Under the pieces are notes generated by a model, which had not been told where the DNA came from, did not search any database, and saw only the letters and a list, made by a program, of their open reading frames with translations. A program made the translations under genes and the position numbers. A DNA stretch of 64,000 bases from Acuticoccus yangtzensis. Its GTDB lineage: Bacteria > Pseudomonadota > Alphaproteobacteria > Rhizobiales > Amorphaceae. The stretch covers positions 248,001 through 312,000 of the forward strand of contig NZ_MJUX01000004.1 of the NCBI RefSeq assembly GCF_001927245.1, written 5' to 3'. Shown one piece after another: positions 53,834 to 64,000 of this stretch; within the stretch, counting starts at the first letter, position 1, and each line of letters starts with the position of its first letter.

Positions 53834-54775
53834 ATGACGGCGTTCATCCTCAAGCGGCTCGGCTTCGCCTGTGTGACGCTGTTCGGCGTCCTGACGGTGG
53901 TCTTCTTCATCGTGCGGGTGCTGCCCGGCGACCCGGCGCTGATCATCCTGGGTGACCAGGCGAGCCAGGCCTCCATCGAGAGCCTGCGCGCCCGGCTCGG
54001 CCTCGACCAGCCGATGATCGTGCAATATTTCGAGTTCCTCGGCGGCGTCATCGTCGGCGACTGGGGCAACTCGCTGGTGTCCGGCCGCCCGGTGATCGAC
54101 GAGGTGCTGAACGTCCTCCCCGCCACCATCGAGCTGACCCTCGTTTCGCTGGTCATCGGCACCGTTCTCGGCATCCCGCTCGGCATCTGGTCGGCGCTGC
54201 GCCGCAACAAGTTCACCGACTACGTGATCCGCATCACGTCGCTCCTGGGGCTGTCGCTGCCGGCCTTCGTGTCCGGCATCCTCCTCCTCATCGCCTTCGC
54301 CATTCAGCTGAGGTGGTTCCCGGTCATCTCGTCCGGCCGGGGGACGACCTTCGCGGACCGCGCGTCGGACCTCGCCCTTCCGGCGATCAATCTCGGCCTC
54401 ATCATGGCCGCCTACATCACCCGCGTCGCCCGCTCGGCCATGCTGGAGGTGCTGAACCAGGACTATGTGCGCACCGCCGAAGCCAAGGGCCTCGCCTTCG
54501 CGGTCATCGTCTGGCGCCACTGTCTCAGAAATGCGCTGATCCCGGTGGTGACGGTCGTGGGGCTCTACCTCGGCTACCTCATCGGCAACTCGGTGCTGAC
54601 GGAGATCGTCTTCAACCGGCCGGGGCTCGGCAAGCTCATCGTCGGCGCGCTGAACCAGCGGGACTATACGATGCTGCAGGGGATGATGGTCATCTACACG
54701 CTGATCGTCGTCCTCGTGAACCTCGTGACCGACCTCGTCTATGGGCTGATCGACCCGAGGATCAAATATCAATGA
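53834..54775 (+). CDS. ABC transporter permease (DppB type)
   Basis: 313 residues, six membrane helices. The N-terminal RLGFACVTLFGVLTVVFFIVRVLPGDPA pattern (first helix and periplasmic loop) is characteristic of DppB/OppB. The EAA loop AEAKGLAFAVIVWRHCLRNA contacts the ATPase. 244 bp separate it from the binding-protein gene; that gap is GC-rich with no gene seen. Confidence 0.93.
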   Translation: MTAFILKRLGFACVTLFGVLTVVFFIVRVLPGDPALIILGDQASQASIESLRARLGLDQPMIVQYFEFLGGVIVGDWGNSLVSGRPVIDEVLNVLPATIELTLVSLVIGTVLGIPLGIWSALRRNKFTDYVIRITSLLGLSLPAFVSGILLLIAFAIQLRWFPVISSGRGTTFADRASDLALPAINLGLIMAAYITRVARSAMLEVLNQDYVRTAEAKGLAFAVIVWRHCLRNALIPVVTVVGLYLGYLIGNSVLTEIVFNRPGLGKLIVGALNQRDYTMLQGMMVIYTLIVVLVNLVTDLVYGLIDPRIKYQ

Positions 54776-55682
54776 GCGCGCCTCACCTCGGCCCCGCCGC
54801 CCGCCCCGCCTCGCGCTTGGCCTATGCGCGGCGCACCCTGTCGGCGTTCGGCACCGGCCTCTTCAAGGCGTTCAACGCCAACAAGACGTCCTGGGTGGGC
54901 CTCGGCATCTTCCTGACCGTGTGCCTCCTCGCCATCCTGGCCCCGTGGATCGCGCCTTATGACCCGATCGACCAGTCCATCCTGTTCCGGCTGAAGCCGC
55001 CGTCCGAGGCGCACTGGTTCGGCACGGACTATTATGGCCGCGATACGCTGTCGCGCATCCTCTACGGGGCGCAGATCTCGCTCACCATCGGGCTTCTGGC
55101 GATCGGCCTGGCGCTGGTGGTCGGCACCACGATCGGCATGATCGCCGGCTATTATGGCGGCGCGCTCGACGTCATCCTCATGCAGATCATGGACGTCCTG
55201 CTCGCCTTCCCGTCGCTGATCCTGGGCCTCTTCATCGTCGCCATGCTGGGGCCGTCGATCGAGAATCTCATCGTCGCCATCTCGGTGACGGCGATCCCGC
55301 AATTCGCCCGGATCGCCCGCGCGCCGACGATCGCGGTGAAGGAACGCGAGTTCGTGGAGGCGGGGCGCGCGCTCGGCTTCTCGAACCGGCGGCTGCTCGC
55401 GGGGCACATCCTGCCGAACATCCTGCCGGAAGTGATGGTGATGGGCTCGCTCTACCTCGCCACGGCGATTCGCGTGGAGGCCTCACTCGCCTTCATCGGC
55501 CTCGGCGTGTCGCCGCCGACGCCGACCTGGGGCGGGATGATCCGCGAAGGCTTCGAGAACATCCTGGATTCGTTCTGGTTGGCGGTCTTCCCTTCGATCG
55601 CGATCCTCATCGTGGTCTTCTCGCTCAACCTCCTCGGCGACGGTCTGCGCGACGCCATCGACCCGCGCCTGAAGGGCGAAGA

Positions 55683-55686
<4 letters not shown>
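54772..55686 (+). CDS. ABC transporter permease (DppC type)
   Basis: 304 residues with a hydrophilic N terminus (1-38), six helices and the DppC/OppC block HWFGTDYYGRDTLSRILYGAQ-like run followed by the EAA loop EAGRALGFSNRRLLAGHILPN. Partner of the DppB-type permease; the start overlaps its stop (ATGA). Confidence 0.93.
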
Positions 55687-57506
<1,820 letters not shown>

Positions 57507-57647
57507 GACCACGGACTGAGGTCTGTGAACGCCTCCAGGGTCTCATGAATGCTGAAGTCGGCAACAGGCGACTTCAACGGGAGCGCGAGGGGGAAGCCCC
57601 TCGCGGAGCGTCCCGCTCTCGAAGGTGCCGGGGCTCCGCTCGGCGGC
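57507..57647. terminator. Twin hairpins between convergent operons
   Basis: Between the ABC ATPase and the convergent dehydrogenase gene lie two hairpins: TGAAGTCG (57553-57560) with CGACTTCA (57569-57576), and GCGAGGGG (57585-57592) with CCCCTCGC (57597-57604) closing a 4-base loop. Neither has a long T-tract; together they probably end both transcripts. Confidence 0.5.
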
Positions 57648-58697
57648 TCAGCCCCCGACCGAAAAGCCGTGCCGCTCCAGCTCCCGCGCATTGACGCAGC
57701 TGCGCACGGTGCCGTGGGTCAGGTACGCCATCGCCGCGCGGGTGGAGAGGCGGCGCATGTCGGCGAGGCCTTCGGGAGAGTAGAACGCGGCGTGGGGGGT
57801 GATGATCAGGCGCCCGTCCAGCCACGGCTCGCGCGCGCCCCACGCGACGATCAGCGGGTGGGAGCGGTCGAGAGGCTCCTTCGGCAGAACGTCCAGGCCG
57901 GCCGCACACAGGGCTCCGGAGCGAAGGCCGCGCTCGACGGCGGACAGGTCCATCGTTCCCCCGCGCGCCGTGTTGATGAGGACGGCGCCCTCCTTCATCG
58001 CAGCGATGAAGGCGTCGTCCACGATCTCGGTCGTCTCGGCCGTCAGCGGGCAGTGGACGCTGACGATGTCCGACTCGGCGAGCAAGGCCTCCAGGCTGGC
58101 GGCGCGCTCGAACCCCAACGCCAGCTCGGCGCCTGCGGGGAGGTAAGGATCATAGAACACGATCCGCATGCCGAAGGCGCGCGCCCGCAGCGCCGCGGCG
58201 GTGCCGATCCGCCCCAGCCCCAACACGCCGAAGGTGCGCACCGAAAGGCGCCGCACCGGGGGCAGCGGCAGGGCGTGCGTCCCCCACGCATCGTCGCGCG
58301 TCCACAGCCGCTCGGCATAGGTCGGGATGCCGCGCGACAGGGCCAGCATCAGGCCGATGGCGTGGTCGGCCACCTCCATGGTGCCGTAGTCGGGCGTGTT
58401 GCAGACCGGAATGCCGCGCTCGGCGCAGGCGTCGAGGTCGATGTGGTTGAAGCCGACACCGGCCTGCACCACCACCTTCACCGTGGTGAAGGCCTCCACC
58501 AGGGAGCGGGTGATGTAGTGGCGGCTGCGGCAGTTCACCAGCGCGTCCGCACCGTCCAGCGCGGCGGGGTCCACGGGGTCGTAACCGGGGCGCAGGATGG
58601 TGAACTCTGTGTCTGCCCCGGCTTCGTCGAGCTCGATGTCGGGGGTGCCATCGAATTGCGGGTCGATGATGGCGATGCGGGTCATGGAGGCACTCAT
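57648..58697 (-). CDS. D-2-hydroxyacid dehydrogenase (NAD-binding, C-terminal-binding-protein-like)
   Basis: 349 residues. The Rossmann motif GVLGLGRIGTAAA lies near 157-169. The catalytic residues are Arg in INTARGG, Glu in LPKEP, and His in TPHAAFYSPEG. It interconverts a 2-oxo acid and a D-2-hydroxy acid with NADH. The start overlaps the aminotransferase stop (ATGA). As last gene of the hyuA-hyuB-aminotransferase operon it could reduce the oxo acid made by transamination (inference). Confidence 0.9.
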   Translation of the reverse strand: MSASMTRIAIIDPQFDGTPDIELDEAGADTEFTILRPGYDPVDPAALDGADALVNCRSRHYITRSLVEAFTTVKVVVQAGVGFNHIDLDACAERGIPVCNTPDYGTMEVADHAIGLMLALSRGIPTYAERLWTRDDAWGTHALPLPPVRRLSVRTFGVLGLGRIGTAAALRARAFGMRIVFYDPYLPAGAELALGFERAASLEALLAESDIVSVHCPLTAETTEIVDDAFIAAMKEGAVLINTARGGTMDLSAVERGLRSGALCAAGLDVLPKEPLDRSHPLIVAWGAREPWLDGRLIITPHAAFYSPEGLADMRRLSTRAAMAYLTHGTVRSCVNARELERHGFSVGG

Positions 58698-59812
58698 GCA
58701 GGTTCGGTGGCCACGCCGATCTCGGCGAGGGATTCGTCAATGGCAGCGAGTACCAGAGTCATGTCGCTCTCGCCCAGGTCGCCCATGCAGCCGATGCGGA
58801 ATGTGCCGGCGGCGGTCAGGCGTCCGGGGAAGATGATGAAGCCGCGCTTCTCCATCGCCTCGTAGAAGCGGGGGAAGGAATAGGCCGGGTCTTCGGGGTC
58901 GACGATGGTGGCGATGATCGGCGCGGCCACATCGTCGGGCAGCAGTGTCTGAAAGCCGCGCTGGCGCAGACCGTCGACGAGGCGGCGCCAGTTGGCGCGG
59001 TAGCGGGCGGCGCGGGCCTCCATCCCCTCGGCGCGGTGCCGCTCGCACCCCTTGGCGAGGGCGGCGACGACATGGGTCGGCGGTGTCCAGCGCCAGAAGC
59101 CGTTGGCCTCCAGAAAGGCCCACTGGGCGTGAAGGTCGAGCACCACGGAGGGCGAGCGACCGGCCGACGCCTCCAGCAGATCCCGCCGCGCCACCACCAG
59201 CGCCACGCCCGGCACGGACTCCAGGCACTTGTTGGGGGAGATGAAGATGGCGGCGACGTCCATCGCCGCAGCGTCGAGCGGGAATCCGCCGAACGAGGCG
59301 ACCGCGTCCACCATCAGGAGCTTGCCATGGCGTTTGGCCACCTCGGCCACCATGGCGACGGGGTTGAGCACCCCGGTCCCGGTCTCGGCGTGGCAGATCA
59401 TGATGTGGGTGATCGCCGGATCGGCGGCCAATGCGGCCTCGATGTCGGCTTCGGTCGGCAGCGGCAGCATGGGAAGCTGCAGCGTGGTCACGTCGAACCT
59501 CGCGCCGGTGGCGATCTCGGTCAGGCGCTTGCCGTAAAAGCCGTTCTCGATGACGAGGATGCGGCTTTTCTCGCGGTCGACCAGCGTGTGCAGCCCCGCC
59601 TCGACGCCGTAGGTGGCGCTGCCCTGAAGCGGTACGCATTCATGGGTGGCGGCGCCGTTGCACAGCTCCAGCATGTAGGCGCGGATGGCGCGGGTCATGC
59701 CCTGGTGCGTCGCCGCGTTGGGGCTGTGGTCGGTCAGCATCTCGGCCTTGATCTCGGCCGGGACGGTGAGCGGTCCGGGGGTCAGTAGGTAGCGTTTCTC
59801 GGGTTTCGTCAT
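58694..59812 (-). CDS. Class V PLP aminotransferase, 2-aminoethylphosphonate-pyruvate transaminase-like
   Basis: 372 residues with the PhnW-like start YLLTPGPLTVP and the PLP lysine K195 in ISPNKCLESVPG. PhnW converts 2-aminoethylphosphonate to phosphonoacetaldehyde; the nearest related activities are serine-glyoxylate and alanine-glyoxylate transaminases. No phosphonate genes (phnX, phnY/Z, phnCDE) are nearby, so another amino substrate is likely here. Start 59812 has AGGGA upstream and leaves a 7-bp gap to hyuB; an ATG at 59830 would overlap it. Confidence 0.85.
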   Translation of the reverse strand: MTKPEKRYLLTPGPLTVPAEIKAEMLTDHSPNAATHQGMTRAIRAYMLELCNGAATHECVPLQGSATYGVEAGLHTLVDREKSRILVIENGFYGKRLTEIATGARFDVTTLQLPMLPLPTEADIEAALAADPAITHIMICHAETGTGVLNPVAMVAEVAKRHGKLLMVDAVASFGGFPLDAAAMDVAAIFISPNKCLESVPGVALVVARRDLLEASAGRSPSVVLDLHAQWAFLEANGFWRWTPPTHVVAALAKGCERHRAEGMEARAARYRANWRRLVDGLRQRGFQTLLPDDVAAPIIATIVDPEDPAYSFPRFYEAMEKRGFIIFPGRLTAAGTFRIGCMGDLGESDMTLVLAAIDESLAEIGVATEPA

Positions 59813-59819
59813 CCGTCCC

Positions 59820-61853
59820 TCATGCCGCATCCGTCGCCGAAAGGGCGGCGCGGAGCTTATTCATCTCGGTATCGAGCCGCGCGCGGGCGGCGGAAAGGTC
59901 GCCGATCACCTCGTCCATCGGCACAGGACCGGCCTCGGCGAGGCGCGGAACCACCGCCTCGAACAAAGCGCGGCGGCGCAGCGGGCGGTGGCCGGGCGAA
60001 AGCGCCATCAGCGCCGCGTTCAGCTCCACCATGGTGGCGTCGTCGAACAGCGCATCCCAGGCGGCGCGCTCGGGGCCGAAGCCGAAGGCGGCGACGGGCT
60101 CGTCGTCGTCGCGGTCGGCGCGGCGCGAGGCGCGCTCGGATTCGGTCTCCGCCTCGTCAAGCTCGCCGTCGATGATGACGACGCCGTAGTCGCGGCAGGC
60201 GGCGTCCGGCGTGACGTAGCCGAGCCGCACGTCCTCCACCACCATGGCTATGGGGCGTTCCAGCGGGTCGCCATAGCCGCCCCCGCCGGGGGTCATGATG
60301 GTGACGGTGTCGCCTGGCTCGGGGTGGAAGATGTCGAGCTTGCCGAGGTCCCGCTCGTCCGGGGTGCCGAGGTTGAGGACGACGCGCGCCTTCTCGCCCG
60401 GCAGGCCGCCCGCCATGCCCCAGGGGCGGAACACGAACCGCTCCATGCCGCGGCCCAGCACCGCGCTGCCCGCCTTGGCGATCTTCACCTGAAACACCAC
60501 TCCGGTGCCGCCGCGCCACATCCCGGCGCCGCCCGAGTCGGGGCGCAGCGCGTATTCGGTGATGATCGCCTCGGCCTCCTCCTCGGTCTTCTCCATCGGC
60601 GTGTTGCGCTGGTTGGCCAGCGAGGAATCGCGCCCGTCGACCCCGTCGGCGCCGTCACGCGCGCCGGTTCCGCCGACGAGGGATTGCAGCACCATCACGC
60701 GGCGGTCACCCGTGCGCTCGTCCTCCTCGACGAGGACGGCGGGGATCATGATGCCGCCGCTCGCCGCAGGCATCACGCCGGGCTTGGCGGAGGACATCGC
60801 GCCGACCAGCGCCTCGTTGAGGCGGATCGCTGTGGCGGAGCGGATGCCGACGGCCGCGCCGGGCGCCGGGTTCATCACCGAGCCGCGCGGGGCGTTGACG
60901 GTGATGTTCTCGAAGATGCCGTGGTTGAGCGGGATCGTCTTGTCGTGGCTGAAGATGAAATGCATCAGCTTCAAGGTCAGCCACGGGTGGCGGTGGCCGC
61001 CGGTGGGGATGTTGTAGGCCGACAGCACCTGCGGGTCCGACCCGGTGAAGTCGAGATGGATATGGCCGTCCTTGGCGGTCAAGGTGCAGCGGACGCGGAT
61101 GGGGACTTTGGAATTGTAGTCGTCGTCCATCAGGTCCCAGAAGGTCCAGGACCCGTCCGGGATCATCTTCTGCACCGCCAGCGCCTTCTGCGCGGCGACC
61201 TCGCCGAGGTCGGCCTGCGCGTCGAGGAAGGTCTGGACGCCGTGCAGGGCGATGAGCTGTTTCACCCGCCGCTCGCCCACCAGGAGCGCGGAAAGCATCG
61301 CCTTGATGTCTCCGAGGTTGACTTCGGGCGTGCGGCAGTTGGCGCGGTAGAGGGCCAGTACGTCCTCGTTCATCACCCCTTCCTTGACGAGCTTCAGAGG
61401 CGGGATCTGCAGCCCCTCCTGAAAATTGTCCGAGAAGCGGGGCGAGATGGAGGACGGCACGCCGCCGCCGATGTCGGCCGAGTGGATGAAGTCCCAGGCG
61501 TGGCAGACGATCGTCCCGTCGTGGAAGATCGGCCGGATCAAATGGAGGTCCGGCATGTGGGTCGCCAGCCCCTCGGACAGGTAGGCGTGGTTGGTGATGA
61601 CGACGTCGCCGGGGCGAAGGTCCGGCACGCGCGACAGGGTCGGGCCGACGTTGCTGTCGAGGAAGCCGGACACGCCCATCACCTTGGGATAGGCGAAGAA
61701 GTGGCCGTCCGGCGTGGCGAGCGCGGTGCCGAAGTCGCCCGCCTCCTTCACGTAGGTGGTGCGGGCGGTGCGCTGGAGGGCGATCGCCATCTCCTCGGCG
61801 ATGGCCGTCACCTTGTGGGACATGATTTCGACGAGGACGGGGTCGAGCCTCAT
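59820..61853 (-). CDS. hyuB: Hydantoinase B / oxoprolinase family protein (set 2)
   Basis: 677 residues: LVEIMSHKVTAIAEEMAIALQRTARTTYVKE start, GDVVITNHAYLSEGLATHMPD, AWDFIHSADIGG, and the C-terminal TPGGGGYGDPLERP block typical of HyuB. It is 130 residues longer than set 1, mostly in a C-terminal acidic and Arg-rich extension. The start overlaps hyuA set 2 by 4 bp, so the A:B pair is translationally coupled. Confidence 0.9.
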   Translation of the reverse strand: MRLDPVLVEIMSHKVTAIAEEMAIALQRTARTTYVKEAGDFGTALATPDGHFFAYPKVMGVSGFLDSNVGPTLSRVPDLRPGDVVITNHAYLSEGLATHMPDLHLIRPIFHDGTIVCHAWDFIHSADIGGGVPSSISPRFSDNFQEGLQIPPLKLVKEGVMNEDVLALYRANCRTPEVNLGDIKAMLSALLVGERRVKQLIALHGVQTFLDAQADLGEVAAQKALAVQKMIPDGSWTFWDLMDDDYNSKVPIRVRCTLTAKDGHIHLDFTGSDPQVLSAYNIPTGGHRHPWLTLKLMHFIFSHDKTIPLNHGIFENITVNAPRGSVMNPAPGAAVGIRSATAIRLNEALVGAMSSAKPGVMPAASGGIMIPAVLVEEDERTGDRRVMVLQSLVGGTGARDGADGVDGRDSSLANQRNTPMEKTEEEAEAIITEYALRPDSGGAGMWRGGTGVVFQVKIAKAGSAVLGRGMERFVFRPWGMAGGLPGEKARVVLNLGTPDERDLGKLDIFHPEPGDTVTIMTPGGGGYGDPLERPIAMVVEDVRLGYVTPDAACRDYGVVIIDGELDEAETESERASRRADRDDDEPVAAFGFGPERAAWDALFDDATMVELNAALMALSPGHRPLRRRALFEAVVPRLAEAGPVPMDEVIGDLSAARARLDTEMNKLRAALSATDAA

Positions 61854-63940
61854 TGCGCCGCCTCCCGCGACAGGTGCAGCGTGCCCAGGCGGTCGGCGAC
61901 GGCGCGCCAGCCGGGAAGCACGAAGGTTGTGGTGTCGAGCTGCTCGACGATGGCGGGCCCGGCGATCACCGCGCCGCGGCCGATGTCGGCGCGCTGGTAG
62001 ACGGCGGCCCGCACCTGGGCGCCGCGGTGCCAGACCGGGCGGTGGCCGCGCGGCTCGGGCGTCGCGGCATCAGGTTCGGGGAGCGCCACGGGGGCGACGC
62101 GGCCGATGACGCCGAGGCGCACCGTGGCGGTCTCGATGGGCGTTTCGTCCTCGCGGAAGCCGTAGAGGCGGTCATGCTCGGCGTGGAAGCGCTCGGTGAT
62201 GCCGGCCTCGTCGATCCCGTCCCGCTCGGCGGGGGGCACGATGATCTCGATCTCGTAGGCCTGGCAGCCGTAGCGAAGGTTGAACGACACCGACACGTCC
62301 GCCTCGCCGACGAGGTTTCCTTCGGTGGCGAGCCAGGCGCGCGCCTCCGCCTCCAGCTCGTCGATGATGGCGGCGATGGCGGGCCAGCCGGACCGGCCGG
62401 GCGCGACGGCACCGATGGTGTGGCGGGCGGTGCGCACATAGTCGCGCCGCACGTCGGCCAGGATGGCGCCGAGCGCACAGAAGGTGCCGGGCGCTGTGGG
62501 GACGAGGACGGTGCCCATCTGCGCCTCTTCGGCGAGGAGGCTGGCGTGGGTTGGCCCGGCCCCGCCATAGGCGACGAGGGCGAAGTCGCGCGGGTCGACG
62601 CCGGCGGTGGCGAGGAGCTTGGTGATCTCGGTCGCCATCTTGGCGCTGGCGACGTCGACGGCGGCGGTGGCGGCCTGCACGGCGCGGTCCGGCCCGCCGG
62701 GTGCCCCGGTATAGCCCAGCGTGTCGGCGATCCCCTCCAGCGCGGCCCTGGCGGCGGCGACGTCGAGCACCATGCGGCCACCGAGGAAGGTGGCGGGGTC
62801 GATGATGCCGAGTGTGATGTAGCAGTCCGTCATGGCGGGTTCGGTGCCGCCGCGGCCGTAGGAGACGGGGCCGGGATCGGCGCCCGCCGACAGCGGGCCG
62901 ACCTTGAGGAGCCCCGCCTTGTCGACCCAGACGATGGAGCCGCCCCCCGCCCCGATGGCGCCCACATTGACCACCGGCATCATCAGCGGAAAATCACCGA
63001 CGAAGGTGGTGGTGGTGAACTCAGGCACGCCCGCCTGGCAGACGGCGATGTCGGCGGAGGTCCCGCCCATGTCGAAGGTGACGAGCTTGGCGCGGCCGCC
63101 CGCCCCGCCCACCTTTGTGGAGGCGACGACGCCCGACGCCGGGCCGGACAGAACGGTGTCGATCGGCCGTTCGCGCGCGGTCTTGAGGCTCAGCGTGCCG
63201 CCGTTGTTGGCAGTGATGTAGATCGGCGCGGTGACGCCCTTCCCCGCCACGCGGCTCTCCAGCCGGTCGAAATAGCGCGTCATCAGCGGGTGGATGTAGG
63301 CGTTCAGTCCGGCGACGAGGCCGCGCTCATATTCGCGCACCTCCGGCCAGATGGTGCCGGACGAGGTGACGAGAACGTCCGGCAGGCGCGGTGCCAGCGC
63401 CTCGGCCAGCGCCAGCTCCAGCGAGGCATCGCGGTAGGCGTTGAGGAGCACCACGGCGACGGCGTCCACCTTGGCGGCGGCGAGCTGCTCGGCGAGCGCG
63501 TCCACCTCCGCGGGGTCCAGCGGGGTGATGAGGCTGCCGTCGGACCGCATGCGCGCCGACACCTCGAACACCAGGTCGCGCGGGACAAGCGGCGCCTCGC
63601 GCGGGACGGTGAAGTCGTAGGAGCTCGGCAGGCGCAGGCGGGCGATCTCGAGGAGGTCGCGGTTGCCCTTGGAGACGACGAGGGCCATGCGCGCCCCGCG
63701 CCGCTGGATGATCGCATTGAGGCCGATGGTGGTGCCGTGGACGATCAGTTCCACCTCGTCCGGGCGGACCCCATGAGAGGCGAACAGCGCGGCGAGGCCC
63801 CGCTCCACGGCCAGGGACGGATCACCCGGAACGCTCGGCTCCTTGTGGAAGGCGAGGCTTGCGCGGGTGCGGTGGGCGAGGACGAAGTCCGTGAACGTAC
63901 CGCCGACGTCGATGCCGATGCGGTAGGAGGCGTCGCTCAT
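61850..63940 (-). CDS. hyuA: Hydantoinase A / oxoprolinase family protein (set 2)
   Basis: 696-residue ASKHA-fold subunit: IDVGGTFTDFVLAHR N-terminal ATP motif, VHGTTIGLNAIIQRRG, and FDMGGTSADIAVCQAG. It should activate a cyclic amide with ATP for HyuB. First gene of the operon hyuA-hyuB-aminotransferase-dehydrogenase (61850 back to 57648). The promoter must lie in the last 60 bp of the window or beyond. Clearly diverged from set 1. Confidence 0.92.
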   Translation of the reverse strand: MSDASYRIGIDVGGTFTDFVLAHRTRASLAFHKEPSVPGDPSLAVERGLAALFASHGVRPDEVELIVHGTTIGLNAIIQRRGARMALVVSKGNRDLLEIARLRLPSSYDFTVPREAPLVPRDLVFEVSARMRSDGSLITPLDPAEVDALAEQLAAAKVDAVAVVLLNAYRDASLELALAEALAPRLPDVLVTSSGTIWPEVREYERGLVAGLNAYIHPLMTRYFDRLESRVAGKGVTAPIYITANNGGTLSLKTARERPIDTVLSGPASGVVASTKVGGAGGRAKLVTFDMGGTSADIAVCQAGVPEFTTTTFVGDFPLMMPVVNVGAIGAGGGSIVWVDKAGLLKVGPLSAGADPGPVSYGRGGTEPAMTDCYITLGIIDPATFLGGRMVLDVAAARAALEGIADTLGYTGAPGGPDRAVQAATAAVDVASAKMATEITKLLATAGVDPRDFALVAYGGAGPTHASLLAEEAQMGTVLVPTAPGTFCALGAILADVRRDYVRTARHTIGAVAPGRSGWPAIAAIIDELEAEARAWLATEGNLVGEADVSVSFNLRYGCQAYEIEIIVPPAERDGIDEAGITERFHAEHDRLYGFREDETPIETATVRLGVIGRVAPVALPEPDAATPEPRGHRPVWHRGAQVRAAVYQRADIGRGAVIAGPAIVEQLDTTTFVLPGWRAVADRLGTLHLSREAAQ

Positions 63941-64000
63941 GACGGCCTTTCAAGCGATGTGGGAGAGGTGTCCGCGCAGAGGGCCGCGCGGACGGGGGAC

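Noticed and set aside
58694-59812. Assignment of the aminotransferase as phosphonate catabolism gene phnW
   Set aside because: The sequence is PhnW-like, but no phosphonatase, phosphonate transporter or phn regulator is nearby; the hydantoinase/dehydrogenase operon argues for another substrate.

Overview
The window is very GC-rich (roughly 70%), densely packed chromosomal DNA. Organism: most likely an alphaproteobacterium, perhaps Hyphomicrobiales or a relative. Supporting content: a cobalamin-dependent class II ribonucleotide reductase behind an NrdR box, paired ExbD genes, an N-ATPase operon with atpDCQRBEFAG order, FNR/FixK-type boxes, and many TRAP, ABC and hydantoinase catabolic genes. 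This is inferred from gene content only; no 16S gene is present. I see no insertion sequence, integrase, phage gene or CRISPR array.

Layout. 1-5.5 kb: a class IV aminotransferase (-), an energy-transduction operon (secreted 4-Cys protein, ExbB, two ExbDs, TonB), tRNA-Pro(CGG), and a DUF3830 protein. 6-16.3 kb: nrdJ, a 16-bp tandem repeat array, a Na+/H+ antiporter behind aspS, a 2H phosphoesterase, and a secreted pair (L,D-transpeptidase-like protein plus trypsin-like protease). 16.3-29.7 kb: a small membrane protein, a phasin-like protein, a universal stress protein and a 12-gene block, phaC-fabI-(maoC/pta)-atpDCQRBEFAG. The stress-protein gene and phaC each have a perfect FNR-type box about 63 bp before their start codon. 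29.8-33.1 kb: cueR divergent from a copper P-type ATPase gene, then tRNA-Arg(ACG) and an 850-bp gene-free, repeat-bearing gap.

34-64 kb is a catabolic region. It starts with a TRAP transporter-amidase-arylmalonate decarboxylase-like operon and an M20 deacylase with its LysR regulator. These are followed by an AhpD-like protein, an NTF2-like protein, an amidohydrolase and a first hydantoinase A/B pair. Next come two tandem DadA-like FAD oxidoreductases, an SDR, and a dipeptide-type ABC importer with a fused ATPase. The region ends with a second hydantoinase A/B pair overlapping a PhnW-like aminotransferase and a D-2-hydroxyacid dehydrogenase.

How the parts may work together (inference). The FNR-linked block suggests a low-oxygen programme that couples acyl-CoA/acyl-phosphate and polyhydroxyalkanoate metabolism to a probably Na+-handling N-ATPase. 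The right half looks like uptake and stepwise opening of cyclic amides or N-acyl/N-carbamoyl amino acids, followed by oxidative deamination or transamination. The most unusual sequence-level points are: an ExbD paralogue with Asn in place of the membrane Asp; an L,D-transpeptidase-like protein lacking its cysteine; an N-ATPase b subunit with a delta-like C terminus; an AtpR with a repeat-built tail; and the joining of the phaC-fabI-maoC/pta genes to the N-ATPase operon.
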